DNA from: JAADHY01 sp964428935
GTDB lineage: Bacteria; Planctomycetota; Planctomycetia; Planctomycetales; Planctomycetaceae
DNA: 15,989 nt
Assembly: GCA_964428935.1 (NCBI GenBank)
Contig: CAYSAG010000105.1
Location: 1-15,989 of the forward strand
Reading direction: 5' to 3'
Each line of letters starts with the position of its first letter. Position 1 is the first letter of the stretch. Positions 6,913-15,285 of the stretch are shown here, piece after piece. Below the pieces are notes generated by a model that searched no databases, was not told where the DNA came from, and saw only the letters and a program-made list of their open reading frames with translations. The position numbers were made by a program, and so were the translations under genes.

Positions 6913-7129
6913 GGGTCTGCGGCTCTCGCGAAGTGCGGGACCTCGAGAAAAACGCGGCTGTCGAAAGACGGTTCGGCGAAGGAGTGGCCTGCTGCCGCGT
7001 CAGTTGGGGGCGACGCGGGTCGTCGCTGCGCCGACAGGCCTCCCTGCGTCTGGCTGGGGGAAGCGTCGCCGCGTGGGCGTCGGGGAACGTTTCAGCAGAC
7101 ACCGGCCGTCCGTTGGACCGGTCTTCCGC

Positions 7130-8449
7130 TCACTCGAACCGCGTCGACGGCGGCAGGCCGACGCCGAAGTACTGAAAGCCCAGTCGTGCCATTTTAGCGG
7201 GGTCGTAAAGGTTTCGCCCGTCGAAAATGACCGGCTGCCGCAGTCGACGTTTCATTTCGTCGAAGTCCGGATTTCGGAACTCGTTCCACTCCGTCACAAT
7301 GGCCAGTGCGTCGGCTCCGTCCAGGGCTTCGTACGACGTCTGGCAGTACGTCAACCGGTCTCCGTACTTGCGGCGGACGTTGTCCATGGCCACGGGGTCG
7401 TGGACGCGGACCGTGACCCGTTCGTCCAAGAGGGCGTTGATGAGTACCAGCGAGGGGGCTTCGCGAATGTCGTCGGTCCGCGGCTTGAACGACAGTCCCC
7501 ACACGGCGATTGTCTTGCCGGCCAACTGGCCGTCGAAGAAGGCGTGGATTTTCTTGAACAGCGTCCGTTTCTGTTTTTCGTTGACCAGGTCGACGGCCCG
7601 CAACACGTGCGGCTCCACGTTGTGCCGTTCCGCCACGGCCATCAGGGCTCGCACGTCCTTGGGGAAGCACGAGCCACCGTAGCCGACGCCAGGGAAGAGG
7701 AAGGCGAATCCAATGCGGCGGTCGTGTCCAATGCCCCGACGGACGTGGTTGACGTCGGCGCCGACCCGCTCACACAGGTTCGCGACTTCGTTAATGAAAC
7801 TGATTTTCGTCGCCAGCAAACAGTTGGCGACGTACTTGGTCATTTCGGCGCTTTCGGGGTCCATGACCAGAAGAGGGCGGTCGGTTCGCAGGAAGGGTGA
7901 GTAAAGTTCGCGCAGGACGTCGGCCACCTCGGCCGAGTCGCAGCCAATGACCACTCGGTCGGGCTTCGTGAAGTCTTCAATGGCCGCGCCTTCCTTCATG
8001 AATTCGGGGTTCGACACGACCGGCACCGGACGGCCCGTCAGCTCGCGCAGCCGTCCCGCCACGCGACGGTTCGTCCCCACCGGAACGGTGCTCTTGATGA
8101 CAACGATGCCCTCGTCGGCCAACAAAGGAGCCACAGTTTCGACGGCCGCCCACAGACCGCTCAGGTCGGCCGAGCCGTCTTCGCCTTGCGGCGTTCCGAC
8201 AGCCAAGAACACGCAGCGAGCCGGCGGCACGGCTTCTTCGTAACTGGTCGTGAACGACAGCCGACCGGCGGCCACGCACCGTTCGATGATTTCTTCCAGA
8301 CCCGGTTCGTAAATGGGCACCTCGCCCCTTTGCAGTCGCTCGATTCGGTCCGGGTCGATGTCCACACAGACCACGTCGTTCCCGCTGTCGGCGAAGCACG
8401 TGCCGGCGACCAGTCCCACGTAACCGGTTCCGATGACCGCAAGCCGCAT
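7130..8449 (-). CDS. ugd: UDP-glucose 6-dehydrogenase
   Basis: A 439-residue UDP-glucose/GDP-mannose dehydrogenase family enzyme. It oxidises UDP-glucose to UDP-glucuronate with two NAD+, feeding acidic surface polysaccharide. The N-terminal NAD fold has G-T-G-Y-V-G at 7-12 and V-C-V-D-I-D at 27-32. The catalytic Cys261 is in G-Y-G-G-S-C-F-P-K-D, with Lys214 and Asp265 also in place. The C-terminal UDP-binding domain carries W-G-L-S-F-K-P-R-T-D-D-I-R. The length and all key residues are normal for the family. The start ATG 8449 has AAGGAG about 7 bases upstream. It is 136 bases downstream of the toxin gene on the same strand. A related UDP-sugar dehydrogenase cannot be excluded, but the motifs fit Ugd best. 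Confidence 0.93.
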   Translation of the reverse strand: MRLAVIGTGYVGLVAGTCFADSGNDVVCVDIDPDRIERLQRGEVPIYEPGLEEIIERCVAAGRLSFTTSYEEAVPPARCVFLAVGTPQGEDGSADLSGLWAAVETVAPLLADEGIVVIKSTVPVGTNRRVAGRLRELTGRPVPVVSNPEFMKEGAAIEDFTKPDRVVIGCDSAEVADVLRELYSPFLRTDRPLLVMDPESAEMTKYVANCLLATKISFINEVANLCERVGADVNHVRRGIGHDRRIGFAFLFPGVGYGGSCFPKDVRALMAVAERHNVEPHVLRAVDLVNEKQKRTLFKKIHAFFDGQLAGKTIAVWGLSFKPRTDDIREAPSLVLINALLDERVTVRVHDPVAMDNVRRKYGDRLTYCQTSYEALDGADALAIVTEWNEFRNPDFDEMKRRLRQPVIFDGRNLYDPAKMARLGFQYFGVGLPPSTRFE

Positions 8450-8585
8450 TCGCTGGCTCCTTACAAACTCGAGTTTTGCTGCGGGCGTCTGGAAACCTCA
8501 AGACGCGAGCGGCCGTCGTGCGAAGTGGCTGCAGGCCGGCACCTACCTTGAGGCCGTTCCCGCTGGCAACCGTCTGCCGGCCTTT

Positions 8586-8882
8586 TCAGACACGCCTTTG
8601 CCAACTTCTCGGGTCTCGGCTCGCATGAAAAACAGCCAGGACGACCACTCGGTCTTCCGCGACCCGGTAGAAAATGCCGTAGGGAAACCGTCGGACCAGC
8701 GCCCGCCGCACGTCTTTGTAGACCACACCGTAAAGGAACGGTGTGCAACGGATGCTTTCGATTGTCTCTTCGATGCAAGAAAGGAATTCGTCACCGAGTC
8801 CCTCACGGCACCGCTCGTACCAAGCCTTGGCCTCCCTCAGGTCCTCCTCAGCTTCCGGCCAAATGACGACTTCGTACTTCAT
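8586..8882 (-). CDS. RelE/ParE family toxin of a type II toxin-antitoxin module
   Basis: A 98-residue protein of the RelE/ParE superfamily. It begins M-K-Y-E-V-V-I-W-P-E-A-E-E-D-L, the usual first strand and helix. It ends with R-V-V-V-L-A-V-F-H-A-S-R-D-P-R-S-W (78-94), the typical last strands. Family members are either gyrase poisons (ParE) or ribosome-dependent mRNA endonucleases (RelE); I cannot tell which from sequence. ATG 8882 overlaps the antitoxin TGA as ATGA, which indicates translational coupling, so I use it instead of the longer open frame to 8918. It is expected to be held inactive by the preceding antitoxin. Confidence 0.9.
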   Translation of the reverse strand: MKYEVVIWPEAEEDLREAKAWYERCREGLGDEFLSCIEETIESIRCTPFLYGVVYKDVRRALVRRFPYGIFYRVAEDRVVVLAVFHASRDPRSWQRRV

Positions 8883-9103
8883 TTCTCGGTGCGGAGTCGA
8901 GCCTTCACCTCTTCCCACGATGCACCTTCGTCGGGGCTGGCCTCGTGCGCCTGCAAACGCCGATCCAGCTCGGCCTTTTGGGCTTCTGAAACCTTCAGCG
9001 CAGCCTGGTCGCGAACGATGGTGTCCCAGATTTCTTCAACCAAGGCCATTCGTTCTGCCACGGTCAACGACTCAATGTCCAAGGATTTCCACCGTCTCGA
9101 CAT
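8879..9103 (-). CDS. Addiction module antitoxin (TIGR02574-type)
   Basis: A 74-residue antitoxin partner of the downstream RelE/ParE toxin. The sequence shows the family's amphipathic helices: L-T-V-A-E-R-M-A-L-V-E-E-I-W-D-T-I (13-29), then A-E-L-D-R-R-L-Q-A-H-E-A-S-P-D-E-G (44-60), and ends with S-W-E-E-V-K-A-R-L. This pattern is that of the putative addiction module component family TIGR02574, usually paired with RelE/ParE toxins. I chose ATG 9103 because GGGGAG lies 10 bases upstream; the frame extends to a TTG at 9121 that would bury that site. Its stop overlaps the toxin start by ATGA. No palindromic operator stands out in the 117 bases upstream. As in similar modules, it may lack its own DNA-binding domain. 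Confidence 0.9.
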   Translation of the reverse strand: MSRRWKSLDIESLTVAERMALVEEIWDTIVRDQAALKVSEAQKAELDRRLQAHEASPDEGASWEEVKARLRTEK

Positions 9104-9220
9104 CGACTGCTTTCTCCCCAAATCTGGCGTTCAAACGCCATTGGAAAGCGGCGGAACTCGTCGCACAGGCCACGGGACGACTACCTTGCGAACGTCGCCC
9201 GACGAACCGCAATGCCAGCT

Positions 9221-10261
9221 TCAGCCGTCAGCCGGGCGGGCTTGCTGCAGCCGTTTGCCGTACTGCCGCTCGTAGTAGTCTCGGTACGCTCCCGACTTCA
9301 CCCGCTCCACCCATTGCCAATTGTCTTTGTACCACTGAATGGTCTGTTCCAAGCCCGAACGGAAGTCGATTTCGGGCTTCCACCCCAGCTCTCGCTCGGC
9401 CTTGCTGCAGTCGATTGCGTAGCGAAGGTCGTGCCCCGGTCGGTCCTCGACGAACCGCACCAGGCTCCTGGGCTTGCCCAGCAGGTCCAGCAACAAGTAC
9501 GTCAGGTCGATGTTTCGCATTTCGGACTGGCCGCCGAAGTTGTACACCTCGCCGACCCGACCACGACGCAACGCCGCGTCGATTCCACGACAGTGGTCCA
9601 GCACGTGAATCCAGTCGCGCACGTTCTCGCCTGTTCCGTACACGGGCAAGGGCTGGTCCTGCAGGGCGTTGGAAATGAACAGCGGAATCAGCTTCTCCGG
9701 GAACTGGTACGGCCCGTAGTTGTTCGAGCAGCGAGTAATGATTCCCGGAAACCCGAACGTGCGGCAATAGGCGCGAACCAGCAGGTCGGCGGCAGCTTTC
9801 GAGGCCGAGTACGGGCTGTTGGGAGCCAGCGGCGTCTGTTCGGTGAAGTAACCTTCCGGTCCCAAACTGCCGTAGACCTCGTCTGTCGAAATCTGGACGA
9901 ACCGAGGCACTCCCGCTCGACGACACGCGTCCATCAGCACCTGAGTGCCCACGACGTTTGTCTGAATGAACGGCCCCGAGTCCATGATGCTGCGGTCGAC
10001 GTGGCTTTCCGCCGCAAAGTTGATGACTGCGTCGACCTGCGTACTGCCCAGCACCGACTCGACGAATGAACGGTCGCAAATGTCTCCGCGGAAGAACGTG
10101 TAACGCGGATTGTCTTCTAAATCGGCCAGGTTCTCGAGGTTGCCGGCGTACGTGAGCTTGTCGATGTTGATGACCGACAGCTCGGGGTAGGTCTCCAGTT
10201 CGTACCGGACAAAGTTGGAACCAATGAACCCACAACCGCCCGTGACGACAATGCACTTCAT
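9221..10261 (-). CDS. rfbB: dTDP-glucose 4,6-dehydratase
   Basis: A 346-residue extended SDR enzyme that converts dTDP-glucose to dTDP-4-keto-6-deoxyglucose, an early step to dTDP-rhamnose and other deoxysugars. The NAD motif T-G-G-C-G-F-I-G-S-N is at 7-16. The catalytic Thr126-Asp127-Glu128 lies in S-T-D-E-V-Y-G, and the Tyr151-x3-Lys155 pair in Y-S-A-S-K. The substrate-binding N-N-Y-G-P-Y-Q-F-P-E-K is at 180-190. The Asp-Glu pair distinguishes it from simple epimerases. ATG 10261 has GGAG 8 bases upstream. No rfbA, rfbC or rfbD lies beside it, so the rest of the pathway must be elsewhere. The toxin-antitoxin module follows after 117 bases. Confidence 0.94.
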   Translation of the reverse strand: MKCIVVTGGCGFIGSNFVRYELETYPELSVINIDKLTYAGNLENLADLEDNPRYTFFRGDICDRSFVESVLGSTQVDAVINFAAESHVDRSIMDSGPFIQTNVVGTQVLMDACRRAGVPRFVQISTDEVYGSLGPEGYFTEQTPLAPNSPYSASKAAADLLVRAYCRTFGFPGIITRCSNNYGPYQFPEKLIPLFISNALQDQPLPVYGTGENVRDWIHVLDHCRGIDAALRRGRVGEVYNFGGQSEMRNIDLTYLLLDLLGKPRSLVRFVEDRPGHDLRYAIDCSKAERELGWKPEIDFRSGLEQTIQWYKDNWQWVERVKSGAYRDYYERQYGKRLQQARPADG

Positions 10262-10595
10262 TCTGTTCGCTCCGAGGTGCGCAACGACATGTGCGAAAGA
10301 CAGGGCTCAGAACGAGCCGGACACCGTTGTGTGCCGCCAGCTGGCGCCCACCTTCCGACCGGACCGACGGCCGAGGCGGGCACGGCCGCGTTGGACCTTT
10401 GTGTTCCTTAGCTTACTGGCTGCGGCAGGCGAACGTAAAGATCGGTTCACGCTTTTCGACGCGGAAAATGTGACGAAGCGGCTGCAGGTGAGGGCTCGTC
10501 TGTGACGGTCGGCTGTCGCGGCGGTCTTGGCACGCCGGGCCGTTTGGTGGCGCACGCTCACGGCCAAGCGTCGAAGGCTGCTGCCGAGACGAAGC
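10262..10595. other. Intergenic region between gyrA and rfbB
   Basis: No supported gene is found. The short frames here are arginine-rich and without features. No hairpin with a T-tract follows the gyrA stop on the - strand, so gyrA termination is either Rho-dependent or reads on. No clear promoter for rfbB was recognised. Confidence 0.5.
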
Positions 10596-13361
10596 TCACT
10601 CGAGGACTTCGTGCGGAATGCGGGCCAGAGCGACCAGCTTGTCGCCCTCGTCCAGACGCATGATTCGCACGCCCTGGGTGTTGCGACCGATGAGGCTGAC
10701 GTCGCCGGCGCGGATTCGCTGAATCATGCCCTGTGCTGTCATGAGGATGACTTCGTCCTCGACGTCGACGGCGACCACGTCCACCACTCTCCCGTTCCGC
10801 TCGGTGGTTCGAATGTCGATGATGCCCTTGCCGCCGCGCCGTTGTCGGCGGTACTGCTTGGTCGACGGCCGCGGGTAGTCGCTCGGGCCCAGCTGGCTGT
10901 TGTCGGGCCTGTCCGATTCCATTTGCTCGCCGGCTTCGTGCCGCGGCTCCGGCTGGTCCGCAGCCGACTCTGGACCGGACACCCCCGCCTGTTGCTCGCC
11001 CGCTTCGGGCTCCCCAGCCGGCCAGACCTCCTCTTCGCCTTCGTCGCCGGCGTCCGCTGTTTCACCGGGTCCGATCGGAGTTCGTTTGCCGTAGCCTTTC
11101 TCGCAGACCGTCAGCAAGCTCAGCTCCGGTCGAGCCACAACCATGCCGACCACGTAGTCGCCTTCGTCCAGCCGGATGCCGTGGACGCCTCGCGTGTTGC
11201 GCCCCATGGGGCGAACGTCTTCGTGAGAGAAGCGAATGGCCATTCCGCTGGCCGTGGCCAGCAGGACGTCGTCGCCCGGGCCCACGATGCCCACGTCGAC
11301 CAACGCGTCGTCCTCATCCAACTTGATGGCAATGATGCCCGTTCTTTTCGGACGGCTGTACGCCGTCAGCTCGGTCTTCTTCACCATGCCGCGTCGGGTG
11401 GCCATGATCAGGAATCGGTCGCCGCTAAACTCCCGCACCGGCAGACAGGCGGCGATTTTTTCGTCTGGCTGCAGCGACAACAGATTGACGACGGCTCGTC
11501 CCCGAGCGGCTCGCCCCTGCAGCGGCAAGTCAAACACCTTGCGCCAGTAGACCCGTCCCTTGTCCGTAAAGAACAGCAGGTAGTCGTGTGTGCTGGCGAC
11601 GAAGACGTCTTTGATGGGATCCTCTTCGTCTGTGCGAGCTCCGGTGACGCCGCGGCCTCCCCGGTTCTGAGCTTTGTACACGTGCAGCTCGGTCCGCTTG
11701 ATGTACCCGCGCTGCGTCAGCGTCACCACCATCGGCTCCTCTTGGATCAAGTCCTCGGCGGTGACCTCCGTCGCTTCTTCGTCCGAGATGTCGGTGCGGC
11801 GCGGGTTGCCGTACTTCTGCTTCAGCTCCTGCATGTCGGACTTCACCACCTCCAAGATGTTCGCCTCGTCCGACAGCAGACGCTGGCATTCCCTGATTTC
11901 CTCGATCAGCTTGTGGAACTCCTCGCGCAGCTTCTCCCGTTCCAGGTTGGCCAGCGATCCCAACTGCATCGACACAATCGCCTCGGCCTGCTTGGCCGAC
12001 AGTGAGTACGATTCCCGAACGCCGTACTCTTCCTGGAACAGTCGGAAGCCTTCTTCGCCCAACGCTCGCGCCACCAGCTCGGCCGGCATGGCAATCTGCC
12101 GCAACCGCTGACAAGCTTCGGCTCGACTGGGTGAGTTGCGGATCGTCTGGATGACCTGGTCGATGTCGACCTGCGCCACCAACAAGCCCTCGACCGTGTG
12201 TTTGCGTTTCCGCGCCTCGGCCAGCAGGTGTTCCGTTCGACGACGAATGACCGTCACCCGGTGCCGGATGAACTCCTGCAGCAGCTCCTTGATCGACATC
12301 AACTTCGGCCGGTTGCCGACCAGTGCCAGCAGAATGACGCTGAAGGTGGTTTGCAGCGGCGAGTAGCGGAAGAGCTGCTGCAGCACGACTTCGGGGTCGG
12401 CGTCCCGTTTCAAGACAATGTGCAAACGCACTTGCCACGGCGGGACGTTCCGGTCGGTCAAGTCGGTAATGTGTGCGATTCCCTGGATGCGGTCGTCGCG
12501 GACCAAGGCTTCCAGCTTCTCGCGGATGCGGTCCCGCGTCTCCATGTAAGGAATTTCGGTGACGACAATGACGTCGCGATCTTTTTCCTTGTCCAGGTGG
12601 GTGCGAGCCCGCAGGGTGATGGTCGAGCGACCGTACAGGTAGCCTTGGCGAATGCCGGTCCGACCGCAAATGATTCCGCCGGTTGGGAAGTCCGGACCCG
12701 GCAGGACCTCCAGAATGTCGTCGACGGTCGCATCCGGGTTGTCGATCAGCAGCATGACCGCGTCGGCCACCTCGTTCAGATTGTGAGGTGGAATGCTGGT
12801 GGCCATGCCGACGGCGATGCCGCTGGAGCCGTTCACCAGCAGGTTGGGAAAGCGGGACGGCAGCACGACCGGCTCGCGGCGCGACTGGTCGTACGTCGGG
12901 ACGAAGTCGACGGTGTCCAGGTTCAGGTCCCGCAGCATTTCGGCGGCCACAGGAGAGAGCCGAGCCTCGGTGTAACGCATGGCCGCCGGAGGCAGTCCGG
13001 CCAGCGAGCCGAAGTTGCCTTGCTTGTCGACCAACACCTCACGCATGACCCATTCCTGAGCCATGCGCACCAGTGTCGGGTAAATGGCCTGGTCACCGTG
13101 CGGGTGGTAGTTGCCGTTGGTGTCACCGACGATTTTCGAGCACTTGACGCGGGCCGACCCGGGTCCGAGGTTCAGGTCGCCCATGGCCACCAGAATGCGG
13201 CGCTGCGAGGGTTTCAGTCCGTCGCGGACGTCCGGCAGAGCCCGACTGACGATCACGCTCATCGCGTACGTCAGGTAACTCTTCTGCATTTCCTCTCGAA
13301 TGTCGAGAGGCCGAATCCGCTCCTCATGCCGAGACGCCGCTCCGCCGTTTCCCGTCGACAA
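10596..13361 (-). CDS. gyrA: DNA gyrase subunit A (type IIA topoisomerase)
   Basis: A 921-residue GyrA that cuts and passes DNA with GyrB and introduces negative supercoils. The breakage domain starts with the family pattern (S-Y-L-T-Y-A-M-S-V-I, 28-37). The catalytic Tyr130 is in A-A-M-R-Y-T-E. In the quinolone region, Gln91 and Pro95 replace the Ser83 and Asp87 of E. coli. The C-terminal beta-pinwheel begins about residue 545. Its first blade has a near-canonical GyrA-box, Q-N-R-G-G-R-G (565-571), and a later blade has a perfect Q-R-R-G-G-K-G (840-846). About 70 acidic, Gln/Pro-rich residues (about 764-835) are inserted before the second box, and the usual acidic C-terminal tail is absent. 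TTG 13361 is chosen because AGGAGG at 13369-13374 is 7 bases upstream; an upstream TTG at 13379 would include that site in the gene. A topoisomerase IV ParC is less likely given the GyrA-boxes. gyrB is not adjacent. Confidence 0.95.
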   Translation of the reverse strand: MSTGNGGAASRHEERIRPLDIREEMQKSYLTYAMSVIVSRALPDVRDGLKPSQRRILVAMGDLNLGPGSARVKCSKIVGDTNGNYHPHGDQAIYPTLVRMAQEWVMREVLVDKQGNFGSLAGLPPAAMRYTEARLSPVAAEMLRDLNLDTVDFVPTYDQSRREPVVLPSRFPNLLVNGSSGIAVGMATSIPPHNLNEVADAVMLLIDNPDATVDDILEVLPGPDFPTGGIICGRTGIRQGYLYGRSTITLRARTHLDKEKDRDVIVVTEIPYMETRDRIREKLEALVRDDRIQGIAHITDLTDRNVPPWQVRLHIVLKRDADPEVVLQQLFRYSPLQTTFSVILLALVGNRPKLMSIKELLQEFIRHRVTVIRRRTEHLLAEARKRKHTVEGLLVAQVDIDQVIQTIRNSPSRAEACQRLRQIAMPAELVARALGEEGFRLFQEEYGVRESYSLSAKQAEAIVSMQLGSLANLEREKLREEFHKLIEEIRECQRLLSDEANILEVVKSDMQELKQKYGNPRRTDISDEEATEVTAEDLIQEEPMVVTLTQRGYIKRTELHVYKAQNRGGRGVTGARTDEEDPIKDVFVASTHDYLLFFTDKGRVYWRKVFDLPLQGRAARGRAVVNLLSLQPDEKIAACLPVREFSGDRFLIMATRRGMVKKTELTAYSRPKRTGIIAIKLDEDDALVDVGIVGPGDDVLLATASGMAIRFSHEDVRPMGRNTRGVHGIRLDEGDYVVGMVVARPELSLLTVCEKGYGKRTPIGPGETADAGDEGEEEVWPAGEPEAGEQQAGVSGPESAADQPEPRHEAGEQMESDRPDNSQLGPSDYPRPSTKQYRRQRRGGKGIIDIRTTERNGRVVDVVAVDVEDEVILMTAQGMIQRIRAGDVSLIGRNTQGVRIMRLDEGDKLVALARIPHEVLE

Positions 13362-13368
13362 CTCGTCG

Positions 13369-13374
13369 CCTCCT
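13369..13374 (-). promoter_or_regulatory. gyrA: Shine-Dalgarno AGGAGG that fixes the gyrA start
   Basis: CCTCCT on the + strand gives AGGAGG on the - strand, 7 bases before the TTG at 13361. The alternative TTG at 13379 lies upstream of this site and has no comparable sequence before it, so the shorter reading is preferred. Confidence 0.7.
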
Positions 13375-13539
13375 CGCAATTCTTCAAACCGACTCTGTTG
13401 CCCGCGGCCCGCTGACGACTGGTTTGGACGCCGCGACCGTCACGCTCAAGCCACTGCCCACTGTGGCCCTTGTCGCTCCGTTGTGCACCCGGTCGCCGCG
13501 ACCGAAAAAAACCGAACGTCCCACGAGGACTCGCCGGCG

Positions 13540-13743
13540 GTGAAACAGAACGGCCACAACGGGCACGCCAAGACCACGCGAAAGCGGAACCGAGCGGGGC
13601 AGTTCAGAAGCCGTCAGCAGCTGGCGGCCGGTTCGACCAAACCCCCGGACAGCCTCCTCGCCGAGCGGCCGCCGAAAGAAGAAGTCGCTGCCGAGAAATC
13701 CTTTTCCTGCCAGCTCGCACTCAGACATTCAAGACCACTATGA
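13540..13743 (+). CDS. Possible small basic hypothetical protein
   Basis: A 67-residue frame from GTG 13540, divergent from gyrA. I do not recognise it. The N-terminal part is V-K-Q-N-G-H-N-G-H-A-K-T-T-R-K-R-N-R-A-G-Q-F followed by a Pro/Glu/Lys-rich stretch. Basic, Asn/Gly-rich small proteins of this flavour occur in planctomycetes, but I cannot name a family. Only a weak GAGG 11 bases upstream supports the start. Codon use is typical of the window at first, but the last ten codons include aga, tca, cca and cta, which its neighbours avoid, so the end may be frameshifted or the frame may be chance. A 114-codon - strand frame covers the same DNA. Confidence 0.28.
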   Translation: MKQNGHNGHAKTTRKRNRAGQFRSRQQLAAGSTKPPDSLLAERPPKEEVAAEKSFSCQLALRHSRPL

Positions 13744-14045
13744 TAACCAAACCGGCCCTCGGTCACAACGATGTGCGGAAGGGGCTGAGCGTTGTTGAGC
13801 GCGAGGGGGGAAGGGGGCAGGGGCGAATTGCGGCTGTCCGGGACAGGGCCTTGTGAGGTGCGGCCGTTCGAGCCGTCGGGCGGCTCGGGCGGACGTCGGC
13901 CTGGGCGGCGCGGACGACGCTGGGGAGCGAAAGCGTCCACTGCAGAACGGGCTGGCTCGGAGCAAACCGGCTTGCTCGAAGAGCCTCAACGGTCCAACGA
14001 AACGCCGGGACGGGCCCGTTGCACCCAACCCACAAGGAGACGAAC
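13744..14045. other. Intergenic region upstream of the SDR gene
   Basis: Nothing clearly functional is seen apart from the AAGGAG at 14034-14039 that serves the next gene. The frames crossing it on both strands are Arg/Pro/Ala-rich and featureless. No terminator or promoter could be assigned. Confidence 0.5.
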
Positions 14046-14939
14046 ATGCGTGTCGCCGTAACAGGCTCGTCCGGACTGGTTGGTTCCGCGGTGGTGGCCG
14101 CGTTGGAAGGACAAGGGCACCAGGTGGTCCGGTTGGTGCGGCAGCGGCCGGAGCCGGAAGGAGGGGTCTACTGGGAGCCGTCGCTCGGAGAAATCCACGC
14201 CTCCCGCCTGGAGGGCCTCGACGCCGTCGTTCACCTGGCGGGTGAAAGCGTGGCGGCGCGTCGCTGGACGCGGGCTCAAAAGGAGCGAATTCGGCGCAGC
14301 CGCGTGGACGGCACGCGTCTGCTGGCGACGACGCTCGCTCAACTGTCCGCACGCCCCGCCGTGCTGGCCTGCGCCTCCGGCACCGGCTACTACGGCGACC
14401 GCGGAGACGAGCTGGTCGACGAGTCGAGCTCGCCGGGCACCGGGTTCCTGGCCGAAGTGTGTCAGCAGTGGGAGGCGGCGGCCGAGCCGGCCCGAGCCGC
14501 GGGCATTCGCGTGGTCCACCTGCGGTTCGGAATGGTGTTGAGCGACCGGGGCGGAGCGTTGGCGCGAATGCTTCCGCTGTTCCGCCGGAAGCTGGGCGGA
14601 CGGGTCGGCAGCGGCCGGCAGTTCTGGAGCTGGGTGGCTTTGGACGACGTGGTACGCGTGGTCCTGCGAGCGTTGGAAGACGACCGACTGACCGGCCCGG
14701 TCAACTGCGTCTCGCCCTACCCCGTGACCAACCGGCAGTTCACTCGGACGCTGGCCGACGTTCTGGGACAGCCCGCCGTCTTGCCGGCTCCGGCCTGGGC
14801 GCTGCAGCTCCTGTTGGGGCAAATGGCCCGCGAGCTGCTCCTGGCCAGCACGCGTTGCATTCCGCGACGGCTGCAGGAGGCGGGGTTCGAGTTCCTGTTT
14901 CCGGACCTTCCGACCGCTCTGCGGCACGTCGTGGGCTGA
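14046..14939 (+). CDS. TIGR01777 family NAD(P)-dependent SDR (YfcH-like epimerase)
   Basis: A 297-residue atypical short-chain dehydrogenase, annotated in other genomes as an epimerase or as a SulA/YfcH/SDR39U1 homologue. The nucleotide motif T-G-S-S-G-L-V-G is at 6-13, followed by H-L-A-G-E-S-V-A (63-70) with R-W at 73-74. The active-site region has S-G-T-G-Y-Y-G (111-117), then L-A-E-V-C-Q-Q-W-E. F-W-S-W-V-A-L-D-D-V (193-202) corresponds to the family's W-I-H-I-D-D. The C-terminal domain keeps G-P-V-N and a final G-F-E-F with A-L. The length is normal. ATG 14046 has AAGGAG 6 bases upstream; an in-frame ATG at 14019 is possible but less well supported. The substrate of this family is unknown. 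It stands alone on the + strand. Confidence 0.9.
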   Translation: MRVAVTGSSGLVGSAVVAALEGQGHQVVRLVRQRPEPEGGVYWEPSLGEIHASRLEGLDAVVHLAGESVAARRWTRAQKERIRRSRVDGTRLLATTLAQLSARPAVLACASGTGYYGDRGDELVDESSSPGTGFLAEVCQQWEAAAEPARAAGIRVVHLRFGMVLSDRGGALARMLPLFRRKLGGRVGSGRQFWSWVALDDVVRVVLRALEDDRLTGPVNCVSPYPVTNRQFTRTLADVLGQPAVLPAPAWALQLLLGQMARELLLASTRCIPRRLQEAGFEFLFPDLPTALRHVVG

Positions 14940-14946
14940 ATTGACC

Positions 14947-14963
14947 TCCGACGGCCCGTCGGA
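14947..14963 (+). terminator. Short hairpin after the SDR gene
   Basis: A perfect 7-bp stem, TCCGACG at 14947-14953 and CGTCGGA at 14957-14963, with a GCC loop, starts 7 bases after the stop codon. It is not followed by a T-tract (the next bases are AGCAATTGG), so it may be an mRNA end stabiliser or a weak terminator rather than a standard intrinsic one. Confidence 0.35.
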
Positions 14964-15285
14964 AGCAATTGGGGTCCACGGGCTGGGATTGGCAACGCTT
15001 GGCCGGTTCTTTGCTCGGACCGCCCTGGTTTTCGTTCGAGGCTGGGGACGGCGCGTCGTGGCGGGGAGGCTCGGAAGCCGGCCCGGCGTCGTGAAGGTGA
15101 GAGGGCGGTACGCCGCGTCCGCGTTTGGGATTGGGAATTGTCTGGGAGCGCCGAAGCGCCGGCGGTTCCGGCTCGCGCGCAGCGGAGTGTTGACAGCTTG
15201 GCGGCGCGTTACCAGTCCTTCCGACGCCGTCAGGGCAACCAGGCGGTCTGGCCGCGACCGCAGAAGACAAGCAAGGACGGCGCAC
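14964..15285. other. Intergenic region between the SDR gene and the tRNA terminator
   Basis: No supported gene or RNA is visible. The long - strand frame covering it (to 15425) owes its start to the tRNA sequence and is rejected below. The + frame at 14941-15414 runs into the tRNA. Confidence 0.5.

Noticed and set aside
10527..12005. 492-codon + strand frame opposite gyrA, and a similar 405-codon frame at 12198-13415
   Set aside because: Both are shadows of gyrA. They have no recognisable domains, and gyrA is unambiguous on the other strand.
13384..13728. 114-codon - strand frame just upstream of gyrA
   Set aside because: It is Gly/Arg/Val-rich with no domain and no good ribosome binding site, and it conflicts with the slightly more protein-like + frame at 13540-13743. 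Neither is secure.
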